The notes under the pieces were generated by a model. The model did no database searches. It was given only the letters and a program-made list of their open reading frames with translations, and was not told the origin of the DNA. From Streptomyces sp. NBC_00513 (GTDB lineage: Bacteria > Actinomycetota > Actinomycetes > Streptomycetales > Streptomycetaceae), in the NCBI RefSeq assembly GCF_041431415.1, contig NZ_CP107845.1, positions 7,378,001 through 7,442,000 on the forward strand: a DNA stretch of 64,000 nucleotides, in the 5' to 3' direction. Shown in pieces: positions 25,398-34,130 of the stretch. Every line of letters begins with the position of its first letter. Position 1 is the stretch's first letter. The position numbers and the translations under genes are program-made.

Positions 25398-26744
25398 ATG
25401 ACGACCTCGACGCCCCGCCCCACCACATTCGTCCGCGGCACCGCGCCCGCTCACCCCACGACGACCTCCGCCACGAGTCGGCCCGCGGCGGACGTCCCGC
25501 AGCACCGACCGGGCGAACCCTCCCTCTGGCCGGACGTCCACCGCCTGCCACCGGCCTCGGCCGCGCGTACTGCCGTGGCCAAGGCCCTGTTGCGCCGCGC
25601 GTTCGATCGAATGCCCCTCTCCCTGAGGAGCGACGCCGCACCGACGCGCGACGCCCACGCCCCCCGGGGACCGGAACCCTCCCTCGTCCTGCACGACGCG
25701 GACGCCTTCCACCGCCGGATCGGCGCCGACGGACTCATCGGATTCGGCGAGTCCTACATGGCCGGTGAGTGGGACAGCGACGATCTCGTCGGGGCCCTGA
25801 CCGTGCTCGCCTCGCACGTCGACGCACTGGTGCCCGCACCCCTGGCCGAGCTGCGCCGCGCGTGGATACGTCGCCGCCCCCACGCACACCGCAACACCCC
25901 CGTGGGCGCCCGCCGGAACATCCAGCGGCACTACGACCTCTCCAACGACCTCTTCGAACTCTTCCTCGACCCGACCATGACCTACTCCTCGGCCCTCTTC
26001 ACCGCGTTCCCGGCCCGACAGGAATCCCTGGAGGACGCCCAACACCGCAAGATCGACCGCCTGCTCGACCTCGCGTCCGTGGGCCCCGGGACCCGCCTGC
26101 TGGAGATCGGCACCGGCTGGGGCGAACTCGCCCTGCGGGCCGCCGCCCGGGGCGCCGACGTCGTGACGATCACCCTCTCCACCGAACAGCGCGACCTCGC
26201 CCGCAGCCGCGTCGCCGCCGCCGGTCACACGGACCGCGTCAGCGTCGAACTGTGCGACTACCGCGACGTCCGGGGCGAGTACGACGCCATCGTCAGCGTC
26301 GAGATGATCGAGGCCGTCGGCGCCGAGTACTGGCCCGCGTACTTCGACACCCTGCGCACGGCCCTCGCCCCCGGAGGCCGTATCGCGCTCCAGGCCATCA
26401 CCATGGCCCACGACCGGATGCTCGCCACCGCCCAGAGCCACACCTGGATCAGCAAGTACATCTTCCCCGGCGGGCTCATCCCCTCCCGCGAGGCCATCCG
26501 CACCGAGGCGGCCCGGGCGGACCTGCACGTCACCGCCGACCACGGTTTCGGCGAGCACTACGCCGAAACCCTGAGGCTGTGGCGCGAACGGTTCACCGGC
26601 CACACCGCACGGGTGACGGAACTCGGCTTCGACCACGTCTTCCAGCGCATGTGGGAGCTCTACCTCGCCTACTCCGAGGCAGGGTTCCGCTCCGGTTATC
26701 TCGACGTACGGCACATCCTCCTCACGGAGGGCGGCGCCCACTGA
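25398..26744 (+). CDS. Cyclopropane-fatty-acyl-phospholipid synthase family methyltransferase
   Basis: 448 aa. After a disordered, Thr/Pro-rich start of about 70 residues comes an N-terminal domain (FGESYMAGEWDSDDL) and the SAM methyltransferase core: RRNIQRHYDLSNDLFELFLD, the SAM loop LLEIGTGWGELALRAA, and EMIEAVG, all CFA synthase hallmarks. It should methylenate unsaturated lipid acyl chains using S-adenosylmethionine, modifying the membrane under stress. The upstream 14-bp repeats may be regulatory. The proximity to an anti-sigma gene suggests, without proving, an envelope-stress regulon. Confidence 0.92.
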   Translation: MTTSTPRPTTFVRGTAPAHPTTTSATSRPAADVPQHRPGEPSLWPDVHRLPPASAARTAVAKALLRRAFDRMPLSLRSDAAPTRDAHAPRGPEPSLVLHDADAFHRRIGADGLIGFGESYMAGEWDSDDLVGALTVLASHVDALVPAPLAELRRAWIRRRPHAHRNTPVGARRNIQRHYDLSNDLFELFLDPTMTYSSALFTAFPARQESLEDAQHRKIDRLLDLASVGPGTRLLEIGTGWGELALRAAARGADVVTITLSTEQRDLARSRVAAAGHTDRVSVELCDYRDVRGEYDAIVSVEMIEAVGAEYWPAYFDTLRTALAPGGRIALQAITMAHDRMLATAQSHTWISKYIFPGGLIPSREAIRTEAARADLHVTADHGFGEHYAETLRLWRERFTGHTARVTELGFDHVFQRMWELYLAYSEAGFRSGYLDVRHILLTEGGAH

Positions 26745-26959
26745 CCGGCCTGCGGGATCCCGTGGCACGCCGCCGCGCGACCGGGCCGCTCCGCGCCCCG
26801 GTCGACACCCCGCAGGACGCGGAGGACGATGATGAGGGAGACGGGTGCCTCACCGCCCGGTACGCCGGCCGCACGCCCATGACGGCGCCGTCCGCCGACC
26901 GCGGAGCCCTGTCGAGGGGGTCATGCACGACGTTCCCTGACACCGCGGGAGAACCAACG

Positions 26960-27508
26960 ATGAAATGCGCAGCGAAGAAGAGGAGCCGTGCCCGGGCCTG
27001 CCGATCGCTCCTGGCGGCCCTGGTGTTGTCGGGTGGTGCGCCGGCCGGCGCCGGATCGGCCGTGGCGGCCGACCAGGCGACGCCACAGCGGGCTCCCGCC
27101 GCACAGTGCAAGGGCGACCAACTGACGGTCAGCGGGACCTCGGGAACCGGGCAGGCGCGGGTCACCGTCGTCAACAAGGGCCCCAAGGCGTGCGTGCTGT
27201 CGGGCTTCCCCACCATCGCACTCGCCGGCCAGGGCGCACCCAACCGGAACAAGCCGCTCAGCGTGTCCCGGACGGGCAGCGCGAAGCCCGTACAACTCGC
27301 GGTCGGCGGCCGGGCGGCGTCCCAACTCACCTTCCCGCCGGTCCTCGGCGAGGCCGACGGCTACTGCGCCTCCGGTGCCAAGCCGATCGCCGCGCCCACG
27401 ATGGTCGTCGGCGTCGCCGGCACCAAGACCCAGATCGCCCCGAGCGACGGCGGCAACTTCGCGGTCTGCGGCAACAGCGTCCGCGCCACCGCCTTCCGCG
27501 CGGCCTGA
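26960..27508 (+). CDS. Secreted DUF4232 protein
   Basis: 182 aa from ATG 26960. A Lys/Arg-rich n-region and hydrophobic stretch form a signal peptide cleaved near the AVA-A at about 35-38. The mature part is a DUF4232 domain: beta-rich, with paired Cys residues (AAQCKGDQL, GPKACVLSGFPTIAL, DGYCASG, NFAVCGNSV) likely in disulfides. The family is common in Streptomyces secretomes and has no known activity. The 216-base gap before it contains no recognised gene. Confidence 0.85.
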   Translation: MKCAAKKRSRARACRSLLAALVLSGGAPAGAGSAVAADQATPQRAPAAQCKGDQLTVSGTSGTGQARVTVVNKGPKACVLSGFPTIALAGQGAPNRNKPLSVSRTGSAKPVQLAVGGRAASQLTFPPVLGEADGYCASGAKPIAAPTMVVGVAGTKTQIAPSDGGNFAVCGNSVRATAFRAA

Positions 27509-27621
27509 CGTCGAGCCACCCACCGGCCCACGCTTCCCCGTCCTGGATTCTTCATCAAGGACACCGCCACCGCGCCCCACCCGTGAACCGCGGTCGCACC
27601 GCCGCGTGAAGCCGGGCGTGG

Positions 27622-28020
27622 TCAGGGTCGGTCGTGCCAGGAGAGCGCCGAGATCCGCCAGCCCTCCGGGGTGCGGACGAACTGGATGGTCTTGGTTCCC
27701 CCGCCCTCGAACGGTTCGCCGTCCAGGATCCCGGACTTGCGGTACTCCCCGAACCGCGACGCGATGTCCCCGGTGATCTCGGTCCGTTCGGAGGTCTCCC
27801 ACTCGGAGAACTCCACCAACCGGCCGTCGGCCAGCAGACTGCGACGGGGCGCGATGAACTCCTCGACGGTGTAGACGGTGAACTCCGGGCCGGTCTTCAC
27901 GATCACACCGCCCGGGAGGACGAGCCGACGGATCCGCTCCACGTCGGCACGCCTGCCGCCCCGGTTGTCGAAGGCGCCGAAGAACTCGGCGGTCAGCAGG
28001 TCGATCTCGTTACGCGACAC
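27622..28020 (-). CDS. NTF2-like protein (DUF4440/SnoaL-type fold)
   Basis: 132 aa from GTG 28020. A start 19 codons earlier is possible but that extension is Cys-rich and unlikely. TACTGT lies 6 bases upstream with TTGCTC 16 bases before it, so the message could be leaderless. The pattern (ELLTAEFFGAFDNR-like helix, FTVYTVEEFIAPR, late beta strands ending GWRISALSWHDRP) is that of the small cone-shaped NTF2 superfamily, which includes ketosteroid isomerases and many proteins of unknown role. No catalytic residues can be named. Confidence 0.75.
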   Translation of the reverse strand: MSRNEIDLLTAEFFGAFDNRGGRRADVERIRRLVLPGGVIVKTGPEFTVYTVEEFIAPRRSLLADGRLVEFSEWETSERTEITGDIASRFGEYRKSGILDGEPFEGGGTKTIQFVRTPEGWRISALSWHDRP

Positions 28021-28197
28021 CGCGCGACAGTAACAAGCGGACAGTGGCGAGCAACAGCCCCCGCGCACAGAAGCCATGCCCCCGACGGTCCGCCCCACGA
28101 AGCGCCGTCCCGGCCTGCCGGGCGGAGGATGGGGCCGGTGGTGCGGTGGGTGCTTCCGGCCCCGGTGTCGCGGGTCGTCCCGCCGTCGGGCAGGGGC

Positions 28198-28605
28198 TCA
28201 GAGCGAGCCGACGACCTTGCGCGGGGTCACGCGGAGGACCACGCGTGCGGCGTCGTCCTTGGAGGCCGGGTTGAAATCGGCGTACTCCTTGCCCGTGTAC
28301 TTGCGGGAGAGGGCGTCGATCAGTTCCTGCCCGCCTTCGGTGGTGAGGGAGACGGTGCCTCGCACCTCGGCATACGTGTAGGGGGCGTTGGGCGGGTTGA
28401 TGATGACCGTGGCCCGCGGGTCGCGGCGAAGGTTCGCCTCCTTGCGACGGCCGACGGTGGTGGAGATCAACAGGTCGTCGCCGTCACGGGCCAACCAGGT
28501 GACGGAGAGCTGCGGGCTGCCGTCGGGCTGGATCGTGGCCACCGTCGCGAAGACCGGGGTGTCGTCGATCAGCTTCTTGAGGTCGTCGGAGAGTGCTTCT
28601 GACAC
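28198..28605 (-). CDS. PPOX-class F420-dependent oxidoreductase
   Basis: 135 aa from GTG 28605, with AGGAA 6-10 bases upstream. It is a split-barrel flavin/deazaflavin-binding protein: FATVATIQPDGSPQLSVTWL, then the cofactor-contacting STTVGRRKEANLRRDPRATV. The family in actinobacteria reduces diverse compounds with F420H2; others use FMN. A second member is at 57133-57564. Confidence 0.87.
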   Translation of the reverse strand: MSEALSDDLKKLIDDTPVFATVATIQPDGSPQLSVTWLARDGDDLLISTTVGRRKEANLRRDPRATVIINPPNAPYTYAEVRGTVSLTTEGGQELIDALSRKYTGKEYADFNPASKDDAARVVLRVTPRKVVGSL

Positions 28606-28846
28606 GGGACGGGTTCCTTTCCCACGATGAGCGCTGTCGTCGAAGATCAGCGAGAACAGCCTGCGGACGCCCGTGGTCCGCGGCAAGCCGGGAGGCGGCC
28701 GTGGAAGGCCGGTTGCCCGGCCGTGTGACGGGCGGTTGCCCGGCGGGCGACGGCCCCGATCGCGCCCCCGGGCCGGGCGGAGCCGCGCAGGACAGCGGCA
28801 ACGTGTCGTCGGCCGCCGCCCGCCGTGTTCACTCGGACGAGTGAGT

Positions 28847-28874
28847 GGCCCGCCGTCCCTCGGGACGGCGGGCC
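28847..28874 (-). terminator. Perfect 13-bp hairpin after the gene at 28882
   Basis: GGCCCGCCGTCCC and its exact complement are separated by 2 bases, immediately downstream of the leftward stop at 28882. A strong intrinsic terminator by position; T-tract weak, as is common in this genus. Confidence 0.75.
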
Positions 28875-28881
28875 GCACCGC

Positions 28882-29307
28882 TCACGCCTGGATCAGGTGG
28901 GCCACGTTCTGCGGGTCCAGGCCGGTCAGCTGGACGATCCGGGGCGCGGGAATGCCGGCGGTCAGGGCCCGGTGGACGAGCGCCTCCCAGTCCTCGGTCG
29001 TGTGCTTGTACTCCAAGAGCTCCGCTTCCATGTGCGTGACCGACGGGGAGGCGCATTCCTGGTGCACGCGAGCCGTCTCGTCCTCGCTCAGCGGGACGGG
29101 AAGCCGCTCCGCGTCCTCGGGAATGAGTACGTCCGACCCGGCCGGCAGGATCCTGACGTGCTCCGACGACTCCGACGTGCCGTGAGCCTGCAGCCATCCG
29201 TGGACGGCGGGAGTCTCGGCGCACTCCAGGGGCATGACGGCGGCCAGGGCCGCCCCGAGCCGCGGGTGTCGCTCGGGGAGCAGGAACAGGTAGGCGTCAT
29301 CGGCCAT
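28882..29307 (-). CDS. Hypothetical protein with a C-terminal HTH-like segment
   Basis: 141 aa. Not recognised. The first two thirds are mixed alpha/beta and acidic, with no signal peptide or TM helix. The end (TAGIPAPRIVQLTGLDPQNV) looks like a short helix-turn-helix, and LLEYKHTTEDWEALVHRALT ahead of it is helical, as in proteins that regulate spore or filament development, but I cannot name a family. It lies about 100 bases downstream of the RsbW-like ATPase on the same strand and may be co-transcribed with it. Confidence 0.65.
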   Translation of the reverse strand: MADDAYLFLLPERHPRLGAALAAVMPLECAETPAVHGWLQAHGTSESSEHVRILPAGSDVLIPEDAERLPVPLSEDETARVHQECASPSVTHMEAELLEYKHTTEDWEALVHRALTAGIPAPRIVQLTGLDPQNVAHLIQA

Positions 29308-29371
29308 TTCGCGAACTCGCTTTACTCTCGATCCGGGGTACCGGGAAACGGGGGAAACGGGGGAGCGGCCT

Positions 29372-29410
29372 CGGACCTCGTGGTCGGACCTCGTGGTCGG
29401 ACCTCGTGGT
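29372..29410. repeat. 13-bp tandem repeat, three perfect copies
   Basis: CGGACCTCGTGGT is repeated three times head-to-tail, running into the stop codon region of the ATPase gene at 29410. A G-rich GGGAAACG duplication precedes it. The unit length is not a multiple of three and the tract is non-coding. Confidence 0.9.
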
Positions 29411-29823
29411 CACAGGGGCAGGACGGCGAGGATGGTCTTTCCCTCCCCCGGCACGAGGGTGACGGCCAGGCTGCGGCAGTAGTGGCGGACCATGTGCCAG
29501 CCGAAACCGCCGGCGCGTCCGGCGAGGTCGGGGGTGCGCTCCTGGGGGAGTACGGAGCTGTTGTCACTCACAGCGACGCTCACACTGTCAGGTCCCGAAC
29601 TCAGCTGGAGGGTGTAATGGCCGCCCCCGTGCCGCAGGGCGTTGGTGGTCAGCTCGGACACCACGAGCTGGAGGGCGTCCGAGGTGTCGGCCGGAGCGGC
29701 GGGGTCGAGACTGGCGGCGTAGACGCGGGCGACGTCGCGGGCCCGGGCGATGCCCGCCGCGCAATCGTCCTCGATCACCAGGTCAGCGGGGATTGACGTG
29801 TCTGTCGCCTGAATGTCGTTCAT
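29410..29823 (-). CDS. RsbW-like histidine-kinase-type ATPase (putative anti-sigma factor)
   Basis: 137 aa, a stand-alone GHKL ATPase domain. The N box contains ELTTNALRHG with Asn61, the G1 box is VSDNSS around Asp87, and the G2 box is GGFGWHMV near 103-110. Streptomyces encode dozens of these; those studied bind sigma-B-type factors or phosphorylate anti-anti-sigma proteins. No sigma factor or STAS protein is adjacent, so its partner is unknown. Confidence 0.88.
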   Translation of the reverse strand: MNDIQATDTSIPADLVIEDDCAAGIARARDVARVYAASLDPAAPADTSDALQLVVSELTTNALRHGGGHYTLQLSSGPDSVSVAVSDNSSVLPQERTPDLAGRAGGFGWHMVRHYCRSLAVTLVPGEGKTILAVLPL

Positions 29824-30123
29824 GCGCGCACACCCACCTTGTCGGTTCGACCGTCGGACCCTTCGTCTTCCCCGAGTGAGATCCTTTACACACAGTGACG
29901 TCGGATTGCCGAACCGGATTGTTCACGGTTCCCGCGGGGGAGGGCGGAGCCGACCGCCGCGGGTCGGGGAGCGGCCGCCCGTACACGAGGTCTCCGTCGA
30001 TTCATCGTCCCGCTCCCGGCCGGCGGTGTCGAACGGGCCCGGGGAGCCCGAAGCCCCGTGGCGCCGATCGTTCGGCGACCACGGGGCTCCCGGCACGTTC
30101 CGTGTGCTCGGAGTGCGGTGGGC
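29824..30123. other. 300-base intergenic region: promoter side and phytase terminator
   Basis: No gene seen. The right half carries the phytase terminator at 30052-30088. The left half is the 5' region of the ATPase gene and includes an AT-richer stretch around 29880-29935 where its promoter should lie; no hexamer pair stands out. Confidence 0.5.
30052..30088 (-). terminator. Hairpin downstream of the phytase gene
   Basis: AGCCCCGTGG (30052-30061) pairs with CCACGGGGCT (30079-30088). An inner CGCCGA/TCGGCG helix continues the stem with one bulged base. It lies 36 bases past the leftward stop at 30124. Confidence 0.75.
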
Positions 30124-31416
30124 TCAGAGCCGGTCGAGCACCTTGCCCAGGTCCACGAACTTGAAGCCGGTGGCCTCCCGCTCCGTGTCCGCCGGGGTGT
30201 CCCGGCCGTCCTGGACGACGAGCAGACCGCGCGGGAAGCGCCTGCCCAGCGGGGCATTGAGCACGGCCGCCCCGTCACACTGCTCCGAGCCGTCGAGCGT
30301 GGCGTTCGCCGCCGACACCCGGAAGCCGCCCTCGTACGCGTTGTGCTCGTCGACCTCCCGGTCGTAGACCGCGAAGGTGTCGTCGCCCTGACTGGACGCG
30401 AGCAGGTGGCCGTCGCCACCGCGCCCCGTGATCAGGGTCAGTCCCTCGACGTCCGCGGCGAGCCGGCGGCCGCCGAAGCCCGGGTCGGCGCCGGCGACGC
30501 ACTCCTCGGTCTTCTCGTCGTACACCCCGGGGACGCCGTACTCGCGGACCTTGTCGACGAGCTTCGGCGTGCCGGTGAGGTCGGCGGGCAGCCGCCAGAT
30601 GCCCACGTCCTCCTGGCCCGCGTACAGGACACCGTTGGCCGGGTCGACGACCATGCCCTCGACCTGGGGCAGTTCCCCGGGCTCGGCGCAGGGGCTCCAC
30701 GCCTTGCCGTTCGGAAGCCGGAACGAGGACGGCAGGTCGAGCGTGCGGACCGTGCGGTAGGTGACGGTGCCGGAGGCCGTCGGGGTGAGTTCGAGGAGGG
30801 CGAGCCGGGTCTGGTTGCGGCGGCTGACCAGCGCGTACGAGCGTCCGGTGCGGGCATCGGTCCAGGTGGCGAGACCGTAGGCGGTCCGCTGTTCGTTGAT
30901 CTCGGCCTGGTCGCTGGAGAACACCGGCGGGGCGCTCGGATCGGTCACGTCGACCAGTGGCCCGCCGGGCCGGCCGGCCTGCACCCGGTACACCCGCAGC
31001 CGGTCGTTCCCGCGGTCCGTGGTCACGGCCACGTCGGCCCGTCCGCCGGACAGGCGCAGGCCGTGCACGAGGTCGACGTTGTTGAACCGCCCCGGGGCGT
31101 CGTCGGGTGCGCCCGTGGAGGGCGCGGCGACCGCCTGGACCTGGCGGGCGTCGAGGTCGTAGACGCGCAGTCCGCCCTCCTTCGCGGTGGCGATGACCAG
31201 GCTGCGATCGGGATCGGCGGCGTTGCGCCAGATCGCGGGATCGTCGGCGTTGGCGTTGCCTCCGGCCTCGTCGTCGTACAGCGTCGCCGTCTCCGACCGC
31301 GGGGTGACGGAGGGCAGCGGTCGAGCGGCCTGTGCCTGCTGCGGCGCCGCCGCGGTCAGGACGACGAGCGCGGCAGCGACGACGGATGCCGCGTGCAGAC
31401 GGCGCGGAGGGGTCAC
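30124..31416 (-). CDS. Secreted beta-propeller phytase (3-phytase type)
   Basis: 430 aa from GTG 31416. Signal peptide about residues 1-30 (cleavage near AQA-A). The mature protein has the calcium-dependent beta-propeller phytase signature early on: NANADDPAIW, then EGGLRVYDLDAR and FNNVDL, with blade repeats through GVLYAGQEDVGIWRLP and EGLTL. The enzyme releases phosphate from phytate outside the cell and is typically phosphate-regulated. No PHO box was identified with confidence. Close to the expected length. Confidence 0.92.
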   Translation of the reverse strand: MTPPRRLHAASVVAAALVVLTAAAPQQAQAARPLPSVTPRSETATLYDDEAGGNANADDPAIWRNAADPDRSLVIATAKEGGLRVYDLDARQVQAVAAPSTGAPDDAPGRFNNVDLVHGLRLSGGRADVAVTTDRGNDRLRVYRVQAGRPGGPLVDVTDPSAPPVFSSDQAEINEQRTAYGLATWTDARTGRSYALVSRRNQTRLALLELTPTASGTVTYRTVRTLDLPSSFRLPNGKAWSPCAEPGELPQVEGMVVDPANGVLYAGQEDVGIWRLPADLTGTPKLVDKVREYGVPGVYDEKTEECVAGADPGFGGRRLAADVEGLTLITGRGGDGHLLASSQGDDTFAVYDREVDEHNAYEGGFRVSAANATLDGSEQCDGAAVLNAPLGRRFPRGLLVVQDGRDTPADTEREATGFKFVDLGKVLDRL

Positions 31417-31592
31417 GGGAACTCCAGACTGTCAGGTACATGAACAGGGCGAGGGTCGAACGGCGACGCGAAGCGGCGACCTACGCGACCCGGCCTCCGC
31501 ACGTCCGCACGGTGAACACGACACGCCGGTCCCGCACACGTCCGGATGAGGGCGCCCCGAGCGGGTAGACGCCTGGGCGGAGGCCTACACCC

Positions 31593-33209
31593 GTGAAGCT
31601 CAGCGACTGGATGATCACCGCCGATGAACGCGGCAACGCCGCGACCCGGCTCGACGCGCGCCACCCCGACGGAGCCGCCTGGACCCGCGGGAACCAGGTG
31701 CGCCCCCTGGTGCACGGCGCCACCTACTTCGCCGAACTGCTGGCAGGGATCCGGGCCCAGCGCGCGGGCGACCTGTTGCTGTTCACGGACTGGCGCGGCG
31801 ATCCCGACGAGCGGCTCGACGGCCCCGGCACGGAGATCGGCGCCGTACTGGGCGAGGCCGCGCGGCGCGGTGTCATCGTCAAAGGGCTGATCTGGCGCTC
31901 CCACCTGGACGGGCTCCAGTTCAGCGAAACCGAGAACCGCCACCTCGGCGAGGAGATCGAGGAGGCCGGCGGCGAGTGCCTGCTCGACATGCGGGTGCGT
32001 CCCGGGGGTTCCCACCATCAGAAACTGGTCGTCCTGCGCCATCCCGGGCGCCCCCACCTCGACGTCGCGTACGTGGGCGGCATCGACCTCTGCCACGGCC
32101 GCAACGACGACGCCTCGCACCGCGGCGACCCCCAGGCACCGCCCTTCGCCTCCGCGTACGGCGCCCGCCCGCCGTGGCACGACGTGCAACTGGCCGTCCG
32201 GGGCCCCGCCGTCGGCGACATCGAGGCAGGGTTTCGAGAGCGGTGGTGCGACCCCGGACCCCTCAGCCGCAGTCCGATGGTCCGGCTGCGCGCGCTCCTC
32301 GACCGGGAGGACACGGTGGCGGACCGCCTTCCCCCTCAGCTGCCCGACCCCCGACCGTGCGGAACGCAGGCCGTACAGATCCTGCGCACCTACCCCAACC
32401 GGCTGTGGCGCGGCTACCCCTTCGCGCCCGACGGCGAACGCAGCATCGCGCGCAGCTACCTCAAGGCACTGCGGCGGGCGCGGGCACTGATCTACCTTGA
32501 GGACCAGTACCTGTGGTCCCCGAAGGTGGTCGAGTCCTTCGCCCAGGCGCTGCGCGACAACCCGGAACTGCGCCTGATCGCCGTGATCCCCACGGTCCCC
32601 GAGCAGGACGGACGGATCACGCTGCCGATGAACCTCGTCGGACGGCTCACCGCGCTGGAGGCGCTGCGACGCGCGAGCGCCGACCGCGTCGCGGTCTACG
32701 GACTGGAGAACCACGCCGGGACTCCCGTGTACGTGCACGCCAAGGTCTGCGTGATCGACGACGTCTGGGCCTCGGTCGGATCGGACAATGTGAACCTCCG
32801 CTCCTGGACGCACGACTCGGAACTCAACTGCGCCGTGCTGGACGAGACCGCCGACGTCCGCCCGCCGCTCGACCCCGGAGGCCTCGGGGACGGTGCCCGC
32901 CGCCACGCCAGGGACCTGCGGCTGGAACTCTCGCTCGAACACCTCGACGCCGCGGCCCCCGACTCACGGTACCCGGCCGACCTCCTGTGTGACCCGGTCG
33001 CCGCCTTCGACGCGTTCGCTTCGAGCGCCGCCGCACTCGACGCGTGGCACGACGGCGGTGGCCGGGGCTCCCGGCCGGCGGGCCGCCTGCGGACCTACCG
33101 TCCGCCCGACCTGTCGCGCACCACGCGCGGCGGCGTCATGCCGTTGTACCGGTTGTTCGTCGACCCCGACGGCCGTCCGCTCGGGCTCCGGCGCCGCAAC
33201 GCTTACTGA
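31593..33209 (+). CDS. Phospholipase D-like protein with two HKD motifs
   Basis: 538 aa from GTG 31593; GGAGG lies upstream. The two catalytic HxKxxxxD motifs are visible: HHQKLVVLRH around residue 147 (with GGIDLC following) and HAKVCVIDD near 382 (with VGSDNVNLRSW). This is a complete bacterial PLD-type phosphodiesterase or transphosphatidylase. It has no evident signal peptide, so a cytoplasmic or membrane-associated lipid enzyme is more likely than a secreted PLD. The neighbour at 33398 is a glycolipid-binding-domain protein, convergent with it. Confidence 0.9.
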   Translation: MKLSDWMITADERGNAATRLDARHPDGAAWTRGNQVRPLVHGATYFAELLAGIRAQRAGDLLLFTDWRGDPDERLDGPGTEIGAVLGEAARRGVIVKGLIWRSHLDGLQFSETENRHLGEEIEEAGGECLLDMRVRPGGSHHQKLVVLRHPGRPHLDVAYVGGIDLCHGRNDDASHRGDPQAPPFASAYGARPPWHDVQLAVRGPAVGDIEAGFRERWCDPGPLSRSPMVRLRALLDREDTVADRLPPQLPDPRPCGTQAVQILRTYPNRLWRGYPFAPDGERSIARSYLKALRRARALIYLEDQYLWSPKVVESFAQALRDNPELRLIAVIPTVPEQDGRITLPMNLVGRLTALEALRRASADRVAVYGLENHAGTPVYVHAKVCVIDDVWASVGSDNVNLRSWTHDSELNCAVLDETADVRPPLDPGGLGDGARRHARDLRLELSLEHLDAAAPDSRYPADLLCDPVAAFDAFASSAAALDAWHDGGGRGSRPAGRLRTYRPPDLSRTTRGGVMPLYRLFVDPDGRPLGLRRRNAY

Positions 33210-33397
33210 ACGGCGGACGGCGCGCGTGCCGCCCGTCAGACGCTCCGCGGTGTTCCGGGCCCGGTGAGTCCCGCGTGGACCGCTTCCGAGGTGATCGCCC
33301 CGCCGATCGTGGCCCCGGCCGGGAACGTGTGCCGGCGTTCATGCGGAGCGTCCGTGTCATCGCCCATCGCGACGCTCGCCCAGGGTCAGGACCACCT

Positions 33398-33991
33398 TCA
33401 TGACGCCGACCCCTCGGACCCGGCACGCAGCCCGGTGGCCAGGCCCGGGTAGTGGCGGACGAGACCATCGGCGTCGAACTCCACGTCGGCGGTGAACGAA
33501 CCGGAGGCGTAGCGGACCCGGTGGCCGCCCAGTGGCGTGTACACCTGTCTCGACAGCGTCACGGCGAGATCGGGAACGGACACCCAGGCCATCAGGAACG
33601 GCCGTTCCGGGGTGCCCGCGTCCGCCAGGTGGAGCCCGTGCCGCAGCACGGGCATGGTGTTCGTCAGCGGACACAGGCCGAGGTCGCAGTCGAGGGCGCC
33701 GTCGAACTCCTCCCGCGGCTGCCCGTCGACCGTCCATCGTCCGGCCTCGTCCCGGCGCAGGTCGAGTTCACGCGTCGCGGCGCCGGGACCGTCGACGATG
33801 ACGTGCAGCGCCCGCGTGACGAGCCGGGGGCCGGTCGCGAGCCGGTACGTGACCCAGTACGGGCCGTCCACCAGGCCCATCGCCCGGCCCCGCGCCCCGA
33901 GACGGTCCTCCTCGAACCTCCCCCACACGGTGTCGTATCCGCCCGAGGCGGTGACCTGCCAGGTGCGAGTGAAGTGTGCGGAGTCGTCCAT
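33398..33991 (-). CDS. Putative glycolipid-binding protein (PF06475-like)
   Basis: 197 aa from ATG 33991; the longer frame upstream lacks coding bias. The domain (PF06475/DUF1089) is recognised from LDCDLGLCPLTNTMPVLRHG near the middle and VEFDADGLVRHYPGLATGL at the C-terminus, plus RQVYTPLGGHRVRY. Structural work on relatives suggests a lipid-binding beta-barrel; the true ligand is not settled. Soluble, no signal peptide. Full length. Confidence 0.85.
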   Translation of the reverse strand: MDDSAHFTRTWQVTASGGYDTVWGRFEEDRLGARGRAMGLVDGPYWVTYRLATGPRLVTRALHVIVDGPGAATRELDLRRDEAGRWTVDGQPREEFDGALDCDLGLCPLTNTMPVLRHGLHLADAGTPERPFLMAWVSVPDLAVTLSRQVYTPLGGHRVRYASGSFTADVEFDADGLVRHYPGLATGLRAGSEGSAS

Positions 33992-34130
33992 GAGGAGATC
34001 CTCGCGCACGCCTCGACCGCCGTGCCAGGCCACCACGCGCGCCCGGCCGAACCCCTCCCGGCGGAGGAGAGTCCGGCCTGAAGAGGTTCGGCCGGGAGAG
34101 GTCCGGCCTGGAGGAGTCCGGTCCGGTCCC